In this document: in pieces, positions 35,152 to 44,934 of the stretch
Layout: each line of letters starts with the position of its first letter
How positions within the stretch are numbered: the first letter of the stretch is position 1
DNA from: Aquisalimonas sp. 2447
GTDB taxonomy: Bacteria; Pseudomonadota; Gammaproteobacteria; Nitrococcales; Aquisalimonadaceae
Length of the DNA: 64,000 bases
Direction: 5' to 3'
Assembly: GCF_012044895.1 (NCBI RefSeq)
Contig: NZ_CP050695.1
Coordinates: 402,501-466,500 of the forward strand
Made by a program: the position numbers and the translations under genes
The notes under the pieces: model-generated
The model's database searches: none
Seen by the model: only the letters and a program-made list of their open reading frames with translations
What the model was told of the DNA's origin: nothing

Positions 35152-36174
35152 ATGCGCTCGGCTCACCTGCTGACCGTCTGCCTGCTTGTTTCCCTGGCAA
35201 TCACCGTGGTCAGTGCGGACGTCGCAGCCGACCCCGATCCGTCCCTGGCTGATGCCGAGGACGCCTTTGCCGCACTGGAGCGCTCCCGCGCCATGCTGGT
35301 CCTGGTGGACGGCGAGCCGGTGATCCAGCGCGTGGTGGACGGGCCGGATCTGGAGACGCCGGTCAACATCAAGTCCCTCTCCAAGGTGGTCATCGGCGCC
35401 CTGGTGGGGGCCGCCATCGATCGCGACGTTTTCGCGGGAACCGGGCAGCCGGTGAGCGAGCTGTTGGGGGAGCGCGTGCCGGAGGATGCCGACGCCCGGG
35501 TCAACGACATCACCGTGGGCCATCTGCTGTCCATGCAGTCCGGCCTGGCACGGACCTCCGGGGCCAATTACGGGGCCTGGGTGGCCAGCGACGACTGGGT
35601 GGCCTATGTGCTCCGCCGGGAGTTCGTGGATGAGCCCGGTGGCCGCATGGGTTACTCCACGGGGAATTCCCACCTGCTCTCCGCCGCGCTGGTGGAGCAG
35701 ACCGGCGAGAGCACCCTGGCCCTGGCGCGCGCCTGGCTGGGTGCGCCGCTGAACATCGCCATTCCCGACTGGCTGCAGGATCCTCAGGGCATCCACTTCG
35801 GTGGTAACGAGATGCGCCTGAGCCCCCGGGCTTTAGCCCGATTCGGCGAGATGATCCGGCATGATGGTGCCCTGGATGGGCGCCAGGTGCTGCTGGCGGA
35901 CTGGATCGAGGCGTCGCTGACGCCCCGCACACGCTCGCGGTTCAACAACGATCTCTACGGCTACGGCTGGTTCATTACCGAACTGGAGGGCTACACGGCC
36001 TACTATGGCTGGGGCTTCGGCGGGCAAATGCTCTACGTGATCCCGGAGCTGGAACTCACTGCGGTGATGACTTCCGATCCCACGCCGCCGTCCTCCGGTA
36101 CCACCTATCTGCGCCGGCTGGAGCAGGTGGTCAGCGAGCACTTGATTCCGGCGGTGGCGGCTCAGTCGTCCTGA
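35152..36174 (+). CDS. Class C beta-lactamase-related serine hydrolase
   Basis: A 340-residue protein with a signal peptide ending near VSADVAAD, then the SxxK motif SLSK, the YxN-type YSTGNS and a late GGQM segment replacing the KTG box. The family includes peptidases, esterases and regulatory penicillin-binding proteins. ATG 35152 has GGAGG at good spacing; ATG 35146 is too close to it. Its end overlaps the convergent sulfatase-fold gene by 13 nt. Confidence 0.85.
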   Translation: MRSAHLLTVCLLVSLAITVVSADVAADPDPSLADAEDAFAALERSRAMLVLVDGEPVIQRVVDGPDLETPVNIKSLSKVVIGALVGAAIDRDVFAGTGQPVSELLGERVPEDADARVNDITVGHLLSMQSGLARTSGANYGAWVASDDWVAYVLRREFVDEPGGRMGYSTGNSHLLSAALVEQTGESTLALARAWLGAPLNIAIPDWLQDPQGIHFGGNEMRLSPRALARFGEMIRHDGALDGRQVLLADWIEASLTPRTRSRFNNDLYGYGWFITELEGYTAYYGWGFGGQMLYVIPELELTAVMTSDPTPPSSGTTYLRRLEQVVSEHLIPAVAAQSS

Positions 36175-37763
36175 GGGGCTGTGCCGAAATCCTCCCGCAG
36201 CCACCCGCGCAGGCGATCCATGCCGGCCAGGCCCTGCTCTGTGACCGGTGTGCCGCCGGTAACGAAGCCGCGTTCCCGGAACGGCTCCAGCAGCGCCGGG
36301 TCGCCGCTGATGACGTGCACCGGCACCGCGGGACTGGGGTACTCCCCGGTGATCAGCTGTGCCGGCTGGTGGTCGCCGAGGACGATCAGGAGCGTGTCCT
36401 CGTCCACGTACCGCTCGGCATAGCCGGCAGCCACATTCAGGGCGTAGTCCACCGACAGGGCGAAGTGCGCGCGCACCCGGTCGTGGTCCCGCCACAGCTG
36501 CTCCGGCGTCTCGCCCTTGCCTTCCCACTGCCGGAAGATCTCGCCGTCGCCGATGCGCTCCCAGGCCTCGATCACCGGCAGGATGGGCACCCAGGGCGCG
36601 TGGCTGCTCACCAGGGCCAGCATGCCGAACACTGGTTGCTGCGCCGGCTGGCGCAGGGACTGCTCGAAATACCACCAGGTGTACTGATCCGGCATGGTCA
36701 CCCAGTTGAACGGTGGCCCCTGGTAGGGGATATCGCCGGCTTCCCGGGTGGTGTCGAAGCCGTACCAGCTCCCTTCCGGCCAGTCCTGGGTGATGGCCGG
36801 CATGATCTGCATGGTGGTGTGACCGGTGGCCTGGAAATCCTGCACCAGGGTGTCCCGTTGGGTGTTGAGCATGAGCTCGTAGCGCAGCTGGTTCTCGATC
36901 CACAGTCCCGAAAGGGTGGCCGCGTGCGCCAGCCAGGACTGACCACCGAACATTGGCGCATCCAGCGTGCCGGTGACCATGTGCAGGCCGGCGTTGTCCA
37001 CGCGCTGCTCCAGATCTATCAGCCGCGGGCGGATCACTGGCGCGTAGCGGTCGTCGAACACCGCCGAAACACCGTAGGACTCGATGAACCCGAGGATTAC
37101 GTCAGTGTCCCGCAGCCCGTCCAGTGGGCGCGCAGCATCGCTGTCGTCGGCGTCCAGCAGGGCGGCAAACGCCCGGCTTTCATGGTGGGTGCGGGCGGCC
37201 CATTGGGCCTGGTCGGCGATCATGGTCACGCCGGGGGAAATGGCCCGCGGCACCACCGGCGAGGTGTGGAATGTCACGATGCCGGCGATGCCCGCCGCCA
37301 GCAGCACGACGCCACTGGTCCGCCGGACGGGGCCGGGCCCGTCCGCGCGCAGCAGTGCGAGCAGCACCGTGCCGCCGGCCCAGAGGGCCAGCAGCGCCAC
37401 GACCAGAGCCGCCAGTGCACCCATGGCCAGCAGCGGTGGCAGGTTGCCCACCGCCAGGTCGTACACTGAGGTGATCAGCGGGTAGTCTAGGTACAGGTTC
37501 AGTGGCCGCGACAGGCTCATGCGCGCCAGCGCATCAATGGCGGCCATCAGTGCGAGAACCAGCAGCACGGCACCGGTCACCAGTGCTGCGACCAGGGTCC
37601 AGCGGCGGCGGGGCAGCAGCATGAACGCGCCCGTGAGCGCCAGGGCCTCGAAGGCCAGCACGTTGGGGCCGAACCCCCAGTGCCGCGGGATCTCCAGCGC
37701 CAGCAGGAAAACGTTGAGAACGCCCAGGACCAGCAGGGGTGTCAGTGCGTAAACCGGCGGCAT
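36162..37763 (-). CDS. LTA-synthase-type membrane sulfatase/phosphoglycerol transferase
   Basis: A 533-residue alkaline-phosphatase-superfamily enzyme with about five N-terminal membrane segments (residues 5-170) and a large periplasmic domain. Metal-site segments are FIESYGVSAV, GGQSWLAHA with the likely Ser nucleophile, and VLGDHQPAQL. It is divergent from opgGH; OpgB-type enzymes in this family add phosphoglycerol to periplasmic glucans, so modification of the glucan made next door is a reasonable inference. ATG 37763 is preferred over 37832. Confidence 0.8.
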   Translation of the reverse strand: MPPVYALTPLLVLGVLNVFLLALEIPRHWGFGPNVLAFEALALTGAFMLLPRRRWTLVAALVTGAVLLVLALMAAIDALARMSLSRPLNLYLDYPLITSVYDLAVGNLPPLLAMGALAALVVALLALWAGGTVLLALLRADGPGPVRRTSGVVLLAAGIAGIVTFHTSPVVPRAISPGVTMIADQAQWAARTHHESRAFAALLDADDSDAARPLDGLRDTDVILGFIESYGVSAVFDDRYAPVIRPRLIDLEQRVDNAGLHMVTGTLDAPMFGGQSWLAHAATLSGLWIENQLRYELMLNTQRDTLVQDFQATGHTTMQIMPAITQDWPEGSWYGFDTTREAGDIPYQGPPFNWVTMPDQYTWWYFEQSLRQPAQQPVFGMLALVSSHAPWVPILPVIEAWERIGDGEIFRQWEGKGETPEQLWRDHDRVRAHFALSVDYALNVAAGYAERYVDEDTLLIVLGDHQPAQLITGEYPSPAVPVHVISGDPALLEPFRERGFVTGGTPVTEQGLAGMDRLRGWLREDFGTAPQDD

Positions 37764-37837
37764 GGCTAACCTTGTTGTATGGGCGCGGGTCGGGCTCGAG
37801 CGGCGAGCATGGCTTCGCTGTTCGTGTATCATTATTG

Positions 37838-37843
37838 TATAAT
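37838..37843 (+). promoter_or_regulatory. -10 element upstream of opgG
   Basis: A perfect TATAAT preceded by an AT-rich stretch in otherwise GC-rich DNA, 25 nt before the opgG ATG. No strong -35 hexamer is seen. It lies in the 105-bp divergent region shared with the sulfatase-fold gene. Confidence 0.5.
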
Positions 37844-37868
37844 TTAGTGAACGCTACAGGATAGAGCC

Positions 37869-39401
37869 ATGTTCCGCTGCCGCGCCCGATCCCTGTTCGC
37901 AGGCCTTGTGATCCTGCCTGCCACCCTGACCGCTCAGGACGGGCATTTCCAGTCCGTGATCGAGCGGGCTCAGCAGCGCGCAGCGGACGACTACGCGGCC
38001 CCCGTGGGTGAGGTACCGTCCGCGCTGGCGGAGATGGACTACAGTGCCTATCAGCAGATCCGCTTCCGCCGGAATGCTGCCCTGTGGGCCGAGGATCCCC
38101 ACGGGTTCAGCGTCCAGTTCTTTCACCCAGGCTTCCTGTTCACCGAACCGGTGACCATTCACGTGCTGGACGACGGAAGCAGCCGGGAAATCCCCTTTGA
38201 TCCCGACCTGTTCCGCTACGACCGGCAGGCCGCGGAACTGGAGAGCGAGGCCGTCGCAGCCGAGGGATTTGCCGGTTTCCGCCTCCACTATCCCATCAAT
38301 GATCCGGATGTGGACGACGAAATCGCGGTGTTCCTGGGCGCGTCCTATTTTCGTCTGGTGGGCGAGGGGCAGGTCTATGGCCTGTCCAGCCGCGGGCTGG
38401 CCATCGATACGGTGACCGCGGGGAGTGAGGAGTTTCCCGCGTTTCGCAGCTTCTGGCTGGAGCGTCCGGCGGACGATGCCGATGCGGTGACCGTCTACGC
38501 CCTGCTGGACAGCCCCTCGGTCACCGGCGCATACCGGTTCCGCATCCGCCCGCAGCCGTCGCTGAGCGTTGACGTGGACAAGCACCTGTTCGCCCGGGAG
38601 GACGTGGATAACCTGGGGGTGGCACCCCTGACCAGCATGTTCGACCACGGCCAGCCGGGTATGACCCGCCGTGACGACTTCCGTCCGCGGGTCCACGACT
38701 CCGACGGCCTGCAGGTGCTCACCCGGGCCGGCGAGTGGATCTGGCGCCCGCTGATCAATCCTGCCCGATTCCGGGTTACCCAGCTGCGGGACAGCGGTCC
38801 GGCAGGCTTCGGTCTGTTCCAGAGGGAGCGCGATTTCAGCAGTTACCTGGATCTCGAGGCGCAGTATCACCGCCGCCCCAGTCAGTGGGTCGAGCCCGTG
38901 GGAGATTGGGGCGAGGGCGGTGTGGAACTCGTGGAGATCCCCTCCGATGGTGAGACCAACGACAACATCGTCGCCTACTGGGCACCGGACACGACGTTCC
39001 GGGCCGGCGAGCAGCGCCACTACGCCTACCGGTTGCTGATGCGCGGCGAGCAGCCGCCCGATCATGCCAGCCCCCGGGTGATCCGCAGCCGCACCGGCTG
39101 GGCCGCCACCCCGGGCGAACCCGATCCGCCGCCGGAGAGTGTGCGCCGCTTTGCCATCGATTTCCATGGTGAGGCACTGGGCGATGCCAATGTGGACGAA
39201 CTGGAGGCCGGCGTGGAGGCGAGCCGCGGTGAGGTCACTGATATCCGGGTGGTCTCCCTGCCCGAGCCTGACACGGTCAGGGTTACGTTCCGTCTGGCTC
39301 CCGACGGCGATCACGCCGCGGACATGCGCGTTGTCCTTGCCAACGCGGAGGGGCCGGTGAGCGAAACGTGGAATTTTGTCTGGTATCCCGATGAGCTGTA
39401 A
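37869..39401 (+). CDS. opgG: Periplasmic glucan biosynthesis protein OpgG
   Basis: A 510-residue periplasmic protein of the MdoG family, needed to build the branched osmoregulated glucan backbone. A signal peptide (about 1-22) precedes FQSVIERAQQRAADDYAAP, YQQIRFRRNAALWAEDP and HPGFLFTEPV, then the long beta-sandwich domain and the Ig-like C-terminus ending WNFVWYPDEL. All are normal family landmarks. It overlaps opgH by 11 nt. Confidence 0.94.
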   Translation: MFRCRARSLFAGLVILPATLTAQDGHFQSVIERAQQRAADDYAAPVGEVPSALAEMDYSAYQQIRFRRNAALWAEDPHGFSVQFFHPGFLFTEPVTIHVLDDGSSREIPFDPDLFRYDRQAAELESEAVAAEGFAGFRLHYPINDPDVDDEIAVFLGASYFRLVGEGQVYGLSSRGLAIDTVTAGSEEFPAFRSFWLERPADDADAVTVYALLDSPSVTGAYRFRIRPQPSLSVDVDKHLFAREDVDNLGVAPLTSMFDHGQPGMTRRDDFRPRVHDSDGLQVLTRAGEWIWRPLINPARFRVTQLRDSGPAGFGLFQRERDFSSYLDLEAQYHRRPSQWVEPVGDWGEGGVELVEIPSDGETNDNIVAYWAPDTTFRAGEQRHYAYRLLMRGEQPPDHASPRVIRSRTGWAATPGEPDPPPESVRRFAIDFHGEALGDANVDELEAGVEASRGEVTDIRVVSLPEPDTVRVTFRLAPDGDHAADMRVVLANAEGPVSETWNFVWYPDEL

Positions 39402-41304
39402 GCGCGAACAAACCACCGTGGACGCGGGAGCCCTGAGGTTGACCTGCCCTGCCGTGCGTCTGCGTCGACGCCTGCTGGCCGGAGTGGTTGCAGCCACGGT
39501 GGCGCTGGCGGCAGGCGCGGTATTGACCCTGGTGGATCCGGGTGCAGTGGGGCCTCTGCAGGCGGTGTCGTTGCTGCTGTTCCTGGTGCTGTTCGCCTGG
39601 ATTGCCCTGGCGTTCTGGAGCGCTTTCATCGGCTTCGTGCTGGGGCTGTCGGGGCGTGATCCGCTGTCCCTTCGCCGCCGGGTTCCGGGAACGCCGGGCA
39701 CCGCTGATCCACCCCTGGTCAGCCGCACGGCGCTGGTCATGCCCGTTCACAACGAGGACCCCCAGCGCGTGGTCCATGGGCTGGCGGCCACCTGTGAGTC
39801 GGTGATCGCCACTGGACAAGGGGCGGCCTTCGACGCCTTCGTCCTCAGCGACACCACGGACGCCGACATCGCCGAACGGGAGCAGGCGGCGGTGGCGGAG
39901 CTGCGCCAGCGGCTGCCGCGTGACTTCAGCGTCCATTATCGTCGACGCCCCGACAACACCGGCCGCAAGGCAGGGAATATCGCCGACTTCTGCCGCCGCT
40001 GGGGTGGCCGTTATGACTTCATGGTGGTCCTTGACGCTGACAGTCTCATGGCCGGCTCCACCTTGGTGACCCTGGCGCGCACCATGGAGGCGAACCCCGG
40101 TGCCGGGCTGATCCAGACCGTGCCGGTCCCGGTGCGTCAGCAGACCCTGTTCGGGCGGCTGTTCCAGTTCGCCGGCGCGGTGCACAGCCGCATGCTGGCC
40201 GCCGGCATGGCGTTCTGGCAGGGCGATGCCGCCAACTACTGGGGGCACAATGCCATTCTGCGGCTGCGGGCCTTTACCGCCCACTGCGGCCTGCCCACCC
40301 TGCCGGGGAGCCCACCCCTGGGCGGGGAGATTCTCAGCCACGATTTCGTCGAGGCGGCGTTGATGCGGCGTGCCGGGTGGGGCGTCTGGGTGCTAAGCGA
40401 CCTGCAGGGCAGCTACGAGGAGCTGCCGACGACGCTGCTGGATTACGCCAAGCGGGACCGCCGCTGGATCCAGGGCAACCTCCAGCATCTGCGGCTGCTG
40501 GGGAATCACGATCTGCATCCCTTGAGCCGGCTGCACTTGTTCCTGGGTGCATTCACCTATCTGGCTTCGCCGCTATGGCTGGCGCTGCTGGCCCTGACCA
40601 GCATCGATGCGGTGCTGCGCTCCGGTGGTGGCCTGCTGGCCGTCGCCGGAGAGGGCGCCGGTGGGGTGGGTTCGGCGACGGCCCTCGCATTGCTGATCGT
40701 CACCGTCCTGCTCGTGCTCGCCCCCCGCGTTTTCGGCCTGGTGCTGATCGTGACGCAGGCCGGCGCCGGGAGCGGCCGGGTGCGCCTTGCCGCAAGTGGT
40801 GTACTGGACGTGGTGTTCTCGGTGCTGATCGCCCCCGTGCTGCTGGTCCTGCACGCCTGGTTCCTGGTATGCATACTGAGTGGCCGGGCCACCGTCTGGC
40901 GGGCCCAGGCGCGTCAGGGGCGGTTGCTGTCCTGGCGGCAGGCCTGGGGCTACACGGGGGCATTGCCGGTGTTGGCACTGGTCTGGGGTGGACTGCTCGT
41001 GTGGCAGGCGCCGGCGCTGCTGGTGTGGTTGCTGCCGGTGCTGCTGCCCCTTCTGGTCGCCCCGGTGATGACGCGGTTCACCAGCAGTGATGCTCTGGGC
41101 GGCAGCCTGGCGAGTGCCGGTTTCCTGCGCGCGCCGGACGAACCTGCCGCAGTCGCCGTGCTTGCGCGCTTGTGTGCCCATGAGCGGGCGCCCCTGCGTC
41201 TTTCCAGGGCGCCCGCCAACCACCCCACGGTGCCGCCGGAAACGCCCGAGCCGATGCCCGTTCAGGCGCTCAGTGCCCTCGCGCTGCCCTTCGCTCCGCG
41301 CTGA
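39391..41304 (+). CDS. opgH: Glucan glucosyltransferase OpgH
   Basis: A 637-residue inner-membrane GT2 enzyme that polymerises UDP-glucose into linear glucan. After two N-terminal membrane segments come MPVHNEDPQRV, the DADS metal motif (VVLDADSLMAG), the acceptor-site region HDFVEAALMRR and the processive-type RRWIQGN motif, followed by several C-terminal membrane segments. ATG 39391 lies inside the opgG end, so translation is probably coupled. It is shorter than the ~850-residue E. coli enzyme, lacking its long cytosolic N-terminus. Confidence 0.93.
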   Translation: MSCKREQTTVDAGALRLTCPAVRLRRRLLAGVVAATVALAAGAVLTLVDPGAVGPLQAVSLLLFLVLFAWIALAFWSAFIGFVLGLSGRDPLSLRRRVPGTPGTADPPLVSRTALVMPVHNEDPQRVVHGLAATCESVIATGQGAAFDAFVLSDTTDADIAEREQAAVAELRQRLPRDFSVHYRRRPDNTGRKAGNIADFCRRWGGRYDFMVVLDADSLMAGSTLVTLARTMEANPGAGLIQTVPVPVRQQTLFGRLFQFAGAVHSRMLAAGMAFWQGDAANYWGHNAILRLRAFTAHCGLPTLPGSPPLGGEILSHDFVEAALMRRAGWGVWVLSDLQGSYEELPTTLLDYAKRDRRWIQGNLQHLRLLGNHDLHPLSRLHLFLGAFTYLASPLWLALLALTSIDAVLRSGGGLLAVAGEGAGGVGSATALALLIVTVLLVLAPRVFGLVLIVTQAGAGSGRVRLAASGVLDVVFSVLIAPVLLVLHAWFLVCILSGRATVWRAQARQGRLLSWRQAWGYTGALPVLALVWGGLLVWQAPALLVWLLPVLLPLLVAPVMTRFTSSDALGGSLASAGFLRAPDEPAAVAVLARLCAHERAPLRLSRAPANHPTVPPETPEPMPVQALSALALPFAPR

Positions 41305-41308
41305 CGCA

Positions 41309-41881
41309 TCAGCCGAACAGGCTCATGCGCTGCATCACTCCGTCGCGGCGGATACGCCAGTGATACAGGGCGCCGGTGATGTGCAGTAACACCAGCGCGA
41401 GGATGATCCAGCCCAGGGTGGCGTGCCAGAAGAACAGCTGTTCTGACAGGGCGTCGTTCTCGCCGATCAGCCCCGGCAGGTGCCAGTGGAAGAACTCCAC
41501 CGGGAAGCCGCCGGCGGCCGTTGCCAGCCAGCCCACCACCGGCATGGCGATGAGCAGAACATACAGCAGCCCGTGCACGCTCTGGCTGAGCATGCGCTGC
41601 CAGCCCGGCAGGGGGCGATAATACTCCGGTTTTCCGCGGGCGATGCGCAGCGCCAGACGGGCCACCATGAAGATCAGAATGAGAATGCCCACGGTCTTGT
41701 GCGAGGTGTACAGGGTGTTGGTCATGGCCATGCCGAAGGTGTCCCGGGCACCCTCGAAACCCAGGAACCCCAGGGTCATGCCGGCGGAGAGGCTGCCAAT
41801 GACCAGAACGGCGACGAGCCAGTGCAGGATGCGCTGCGACAGGTGGTAACGCTGTGTAGCGACTTCGGCGGTGTACTTCAT
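41309..41881 (-). CDS. Cytochrome b561
   Basis: A 190-residue four-helix di-heme membrane protein. His residues in RILHWLVAVLV, YTSHKTVGILI, SVHGLLYVLLI and LLHITGALYHW are the expected heme ligands. These proteins pass electrons across the membrane, often from quinol. ATG 41881 has GGGAG upstream and gives the family N-terminus; an upstream ATG at 41932 is less likely. Confidence 0.88.
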   Translation of the reverse strand: MKYTAEVATQRYHLSQRILHWLVAVLVIGSLSAGMTLGFLGFEGARDTFGMAMTNTLYTSHKTVGILILIFMVARLALRIARGKPEYYRPLPGWQRMLSQSVHGLLYVLLIAMPVVGWLATAAGGFPVEFFHWHLPGLIGENDALSEQLFFWHATLGWIILALVLLHITGALYHWRIRRDGVMQRMSLFG

Positions 41882-41934
41882 GGGTGCTCCCGGCGTGCAT
41901 GGTTCGGTGATCGTCTCCACGGTATGCTTCACGC

Positions 41935-42792
41935 ATGAATGACAGTCAACAGCAAAGTGAACGGGTGGTGGTCGGCGAGTTGCACCGGGTGAACCCGGTG
42001 CTGGCCCGGATAACAGCCCCGAACCCGGGAATGATGACCGGCCCGGGCACCAACACCTGGATCGTCGGCGGTGAGGACCGGGTGGTGGTGGATCCCGGAC
42101 CTGATGACCCCGGCCACCTGGAGGCCGTGGTTGCCGCGGGTGAGGGGCGCATACGTGCCATCCTCGTCACCCACGCCCATCCCGATCACTCCCCGGGCGC
42201 CCTGCGCCTGCGCGAGATGACCGGTGCATCCATCATGGCCCATCCCGCGGAGCTCACCGGTATCCGCGACGAGGGCCTGGATGCGGATCAGGATCTGGAC
42301 GAGGGCGACCGCCTGGATGGCGACGACTTCACCCTGCACTGCCTGCATGCGCCGGGCCATGCCTCGGATCACCTGTGTTTCCTGCTGGAGAATGACCGCA
42401 TCCTGCTGGCCGGAGACGTGGTCATGGACAGCAATACGGTGGTCATCAGTCCGCCGGACGGCAACATGACTGATTACCTGGCCACCCTGGAACGGCTCCG
42501 TGACCTGGATGTGGATGCCATTGCCCCGGGACACGGCCGTCTGCTCAGGCCGGCGGCGGCGGTGTTCCAGGCGGTGATCGACCACCGCCTGGAGCGGGAG
42601 CGCATGGTGCTGGACGCGGTCCGGGCCGGCGACACCCTGATCCAGGACATGGTGGCGCGCATCTATACCCATGTCCCCGAGGCGCTGCAGCGCGTGGCCC
42701 GGGGATCTGTCCAGGCCCACCTGGAGAAGCTCCGGGTCGACGGCCTTGTCAGTGGTGAAGGCCAGGGACCCTGGCACGTACCGGGTGACTAA
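41935..42792 (+). CDS. LACTB2-like metallo-beta-lactamase-fold hydrolase
   Basis: A 285-residue MBL protein with PNPGMMTGPGTNTWIVGG, the zinc motif THAHPDHSPGA, HAPGHASDHLCF, LAGDVVMDSNT and a C-terminal winged-helix-like tail (VPEALQRVARGSVQAHLEKL). This matches the LACTB2 group, whose members include endoribonucleases and hydrolases. It is divergent from cytochrome b561 with a 53-bp gap. Confidence 0.87.
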   Translation: MNDSQQQSERVVVGELHRVNPVLARITAPNPGMMTGPGTNTWIVGGEDRVVVDPGPDDPGHLEAVVAAGEGRIRAILVTHAHPDHSPGALRLREMTGASIMAHPAELTGIRDEGLDADQDLDEGDRLDGDDFTLHCLHAPGHASDHLCFLLENDRILLAGDVVMDSNTVVISPPDGNMTDYLATLERLRDLDVDAIAPGHGRLLRPAAAVFQAVIDHRLERERMVLDAVRAGDTLIQDMVARIYTHVPEALQRVARGSVQAHLEKLRVDGLVSGEGQGPWHVPGD

Positions 42793-42811
42793 CCTTTTCG
42801 CCCCCGAGATT

Positions 42812-43705
42812 CTACCCCGCTGCGCTCAAACGCTCGGCGATCGCTGCGATATGGGCGGGGCCCACCTCGCAGCAACCACCGACGATGCTGGCGCCCTGGC
42901 TGATCCAGCCCAGTGCGTGGTCGGCGTAAGCGGCGGGATCGAGATCCTTGCGTGCCTCCAGCACATCCACCGTGCCGCCCGGCTTCAGGGCATCCACGGA
43001 CGTGAACGCGTTGGCGTAACCGCCGAACGGCACGCCGGTTTCCGTCAGCACGTCCATGGCAGTAGTGACCGCTTCAGGCACGGAGCAATTGACCAACAGG
43101 TGCGTCGCGCCCACGGCCACGACCTGCTCGGCCGCTTCCGCGAGGGATTCGCCGGAACGCAGGCGCGTACCGTCCCCGTCATCCACCGTGAACGACACCC
43201 ACACCGGCAGGCCGCTTTCGGCGGCGGCGATGGTCGCCGCGCGCGCCTCGCGGGCCAGGGACATGGTCTCGCAGAGGAAGAGATCGACGCCGCCGGCCTG
43301 CGCCGTGACCATCTGCCGGTAGGCCTCCAGGCAGGTGGCGTCGTCCGGCGCGATATCCGGACTGTAGCTCGCCATGAGCGGCGGCAGGCAGCCGGCAATG
43401 CGCACATCCTTGCCGCTTTCCTGGCGGGCCTTGCGGGCAGCATCCAGTGCTGCCGCGTGCAGCGGCCCGAACAGGCCGGGCTCACCGTCGCGTGCCAGGC
43501 GCTGCGGCGTGGCGCTGTAGGTGTTCGCGGTAATCACCTGCGCCCCGGCATCAATGAAGTCGCGATGGGCCGCCACCACCAGATCCGGTTCATCCAGCAT
43601 CACCTGGGCGGACCACAGCGGTGACACCGGGCGGCTGCTGCGCCGTCGCAGTTCCTGGCCCATCCCCCCATCCAGCACGACGATCGTGTTCCCTTCCGGG
43701 TTCAT
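42812..43705 (-). CDS. Homocysteine S-methyltransferase family protein
   Basis: A 297-residue zinc-dependent methyltransferase barrel. It has LDGGMGQELRRR at the N-terminus, ANTYSATPQRL, the first zinc Cys in VNCSVPEAV and the GGCCEVGPAHI double-Cys motif. Members methylate homocysteine with S-methylmethionine, betaine or similar donors. It overlaps the MFS gene by 4 nt and lies in a TetR-MFS-methyltransferase operon near a betaine-type carrier. Methyl donor unknown. Confidence 0.88.
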   Translation of the reverse strand: MNPEGNTIVVLDGGMGQELRRRSSRPVSPLWSAQVMLDEPDLVVAAHRDFIDAGAQVITANTYSATPQRLARDGEPGLFGPLHAAALDAARKARQESGKDVRIAGCLPPLMASYSPDIAPDDATCLEAYRQMVTAQAGGVDLFLCETMSLAREARAATIAAAESGLPVWVSFTVDDGDGTRLRSGESLAEAAEQVVAVGATHLLVNCSVPEAVTTAMDVLTETGVPFGGYANAFTSVDALKPGGTVDVLEARKDLDPAAYADHALGWISQGASIVGGCCEVGPAHIAAIAERLSAAG

Positions 43706-44934
43706 GATTCCGGTCTCCTTCTTTCTGCTGCGGATGTCGCGGGAGTTCGCGACCCGGCGGCCGCCTCCTCGGCAACCGCATCGTTGAGTGTGCGCGGGTA
43801 AAGAAACGAGCCAGCCGCAACCATGACCGCCAGCATCGCGAACACCATGAATGCCTCCGCATACCCGATGCCGGCGATGGCCGAACCCACCAGCGGGGAC
43901 CCCACGGCCTGGCCCACCGTGATCGCCAGGAAGGCAATCACCGGCCCGAGGGACGGGCGCTCGCGCAGCAGCCGGATCCCCGTGACCAGATACAGGCCGG
44001 TGAGCGTCATGAACGCCCAGCCGAACACCGCCGCCGACACCACGGCGATCCCGAAGTCTCCGGGAGCGGCTGCCACCAGGGCGGTTGCGCCACCCAGGGC
44101 AGCCAGCGCGACCGCCTGGGTTGCCGGCGCGCCGAAGCGGTCGCCGAAATCGCTGGCCCAGGCGCCGGCGAGTCCCGTGATGCCGACCACCAGCCAGAGG
44201 TAGCCGGTGAGCCGCTCCGGAAGGCCACCGATCTCGACGACCAGATCGGGCGTGAAGATCCAGTACGCGGACCCGGCCACGCCCATGGCGAAGCAGAACG
44301 CAGTGAGCCGCAGCACCTCGAACCAGCGCTCTCGCGGGATCGGCGTGGGGGGGGCCTCCTGCTCCTCGCTGGCGGGGGTGTGCGAGGGGATCAGGGCAAG
44401 GGCCGCCAGCACGCCCAGTGCCGCGAGCACCGCGAAGGAGCCGTAGGCCAGACGCCATGCCCCGCTCAGCAGCAGCACGGCCGGAACGCAGACGATCAGG
44501 CCGACGCTGGTGCCGGCGTTCATGACGGCGTTGACGCGTCCGCGCAGATCCGCACGCACGGCGACCTTCGCGCCGGAGGACAGCGCCGGCATCATCAGGC
44601 CGGTACAGACGCCGCAGGCGAAGACGCCGGCGCCGAGAACCACGGCGTTACCCGCCTGGCTGATCAGGGTGAGACCGGCGAGCGCCAACATCCCCGAAAG
44701 CGCTGCGGCCCGGCGCGGCCCCAGGCGGTCGGCGACCAACGGTGCGACCACGCTGGCGAGACAGAAACTGACAAAGGCCAGCGACCCGACAACGCCGACC
44801 GTGTCGGCGGACAGCCCCAACTCCGCGCGGATCGATGGCACGAACAAGCCGTATGCATAGCGGGCCAGCCCGAATGCGATGGCGATCAGTCCGGCCCCGA
44901 GGACGGCATATCCCGTGGAACCAACCGCTCTCAT
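43702..44934 (-). CDS. MFS transporter
   Basis: A 410-residue permease with 12 predicted membrane segments and the MFS loop motif DRLGPRRAAALSG. It is translationally coupled to both neighbours by 4-nt overlaps (TetR upstream, methyltransferase downstream). Direction and substrate cannot be assigned; the operon suggests a methylated sulfur or amino compound, or efflux controlled by the TetR protein. Confidence 0.85.
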   Translation of the reverse strand: MRAVGSTGYAVLGAGLIAIAFGLARYAYGLFVPSIRAELGLSADTVGVVGSLAFVSFCLASVVAPLVADRLGPRRAAALSGMLALAGLTLISQAGNAVVLGAGVFACGVCTGLMMPALSSGAKVAVRADLRGRVNAVMNAGTSVGLIVCVPAVLLLSGAWRLAYGSFAVLAALGVLAALALIPSHTPASEEQEAPPTPIPRERWFEVLRLTAFCFAMGVAGSAYWIFTPDLVVEIGGLPERLTGYLWLVVGITGLAGAWASDFGDRFGAPATQAVALAALGGATALVAAAPGDFGIAVVSAAVFGWAFMTLTGLYLVTGIRLLRERPSLGPVIAFLAITVGQAVGSPLVGSAIAGIGYAEAFMVFAMLAVMVAAGSFLYPRTLNDAVAEEAAAGSRTPATSAAERRRPES

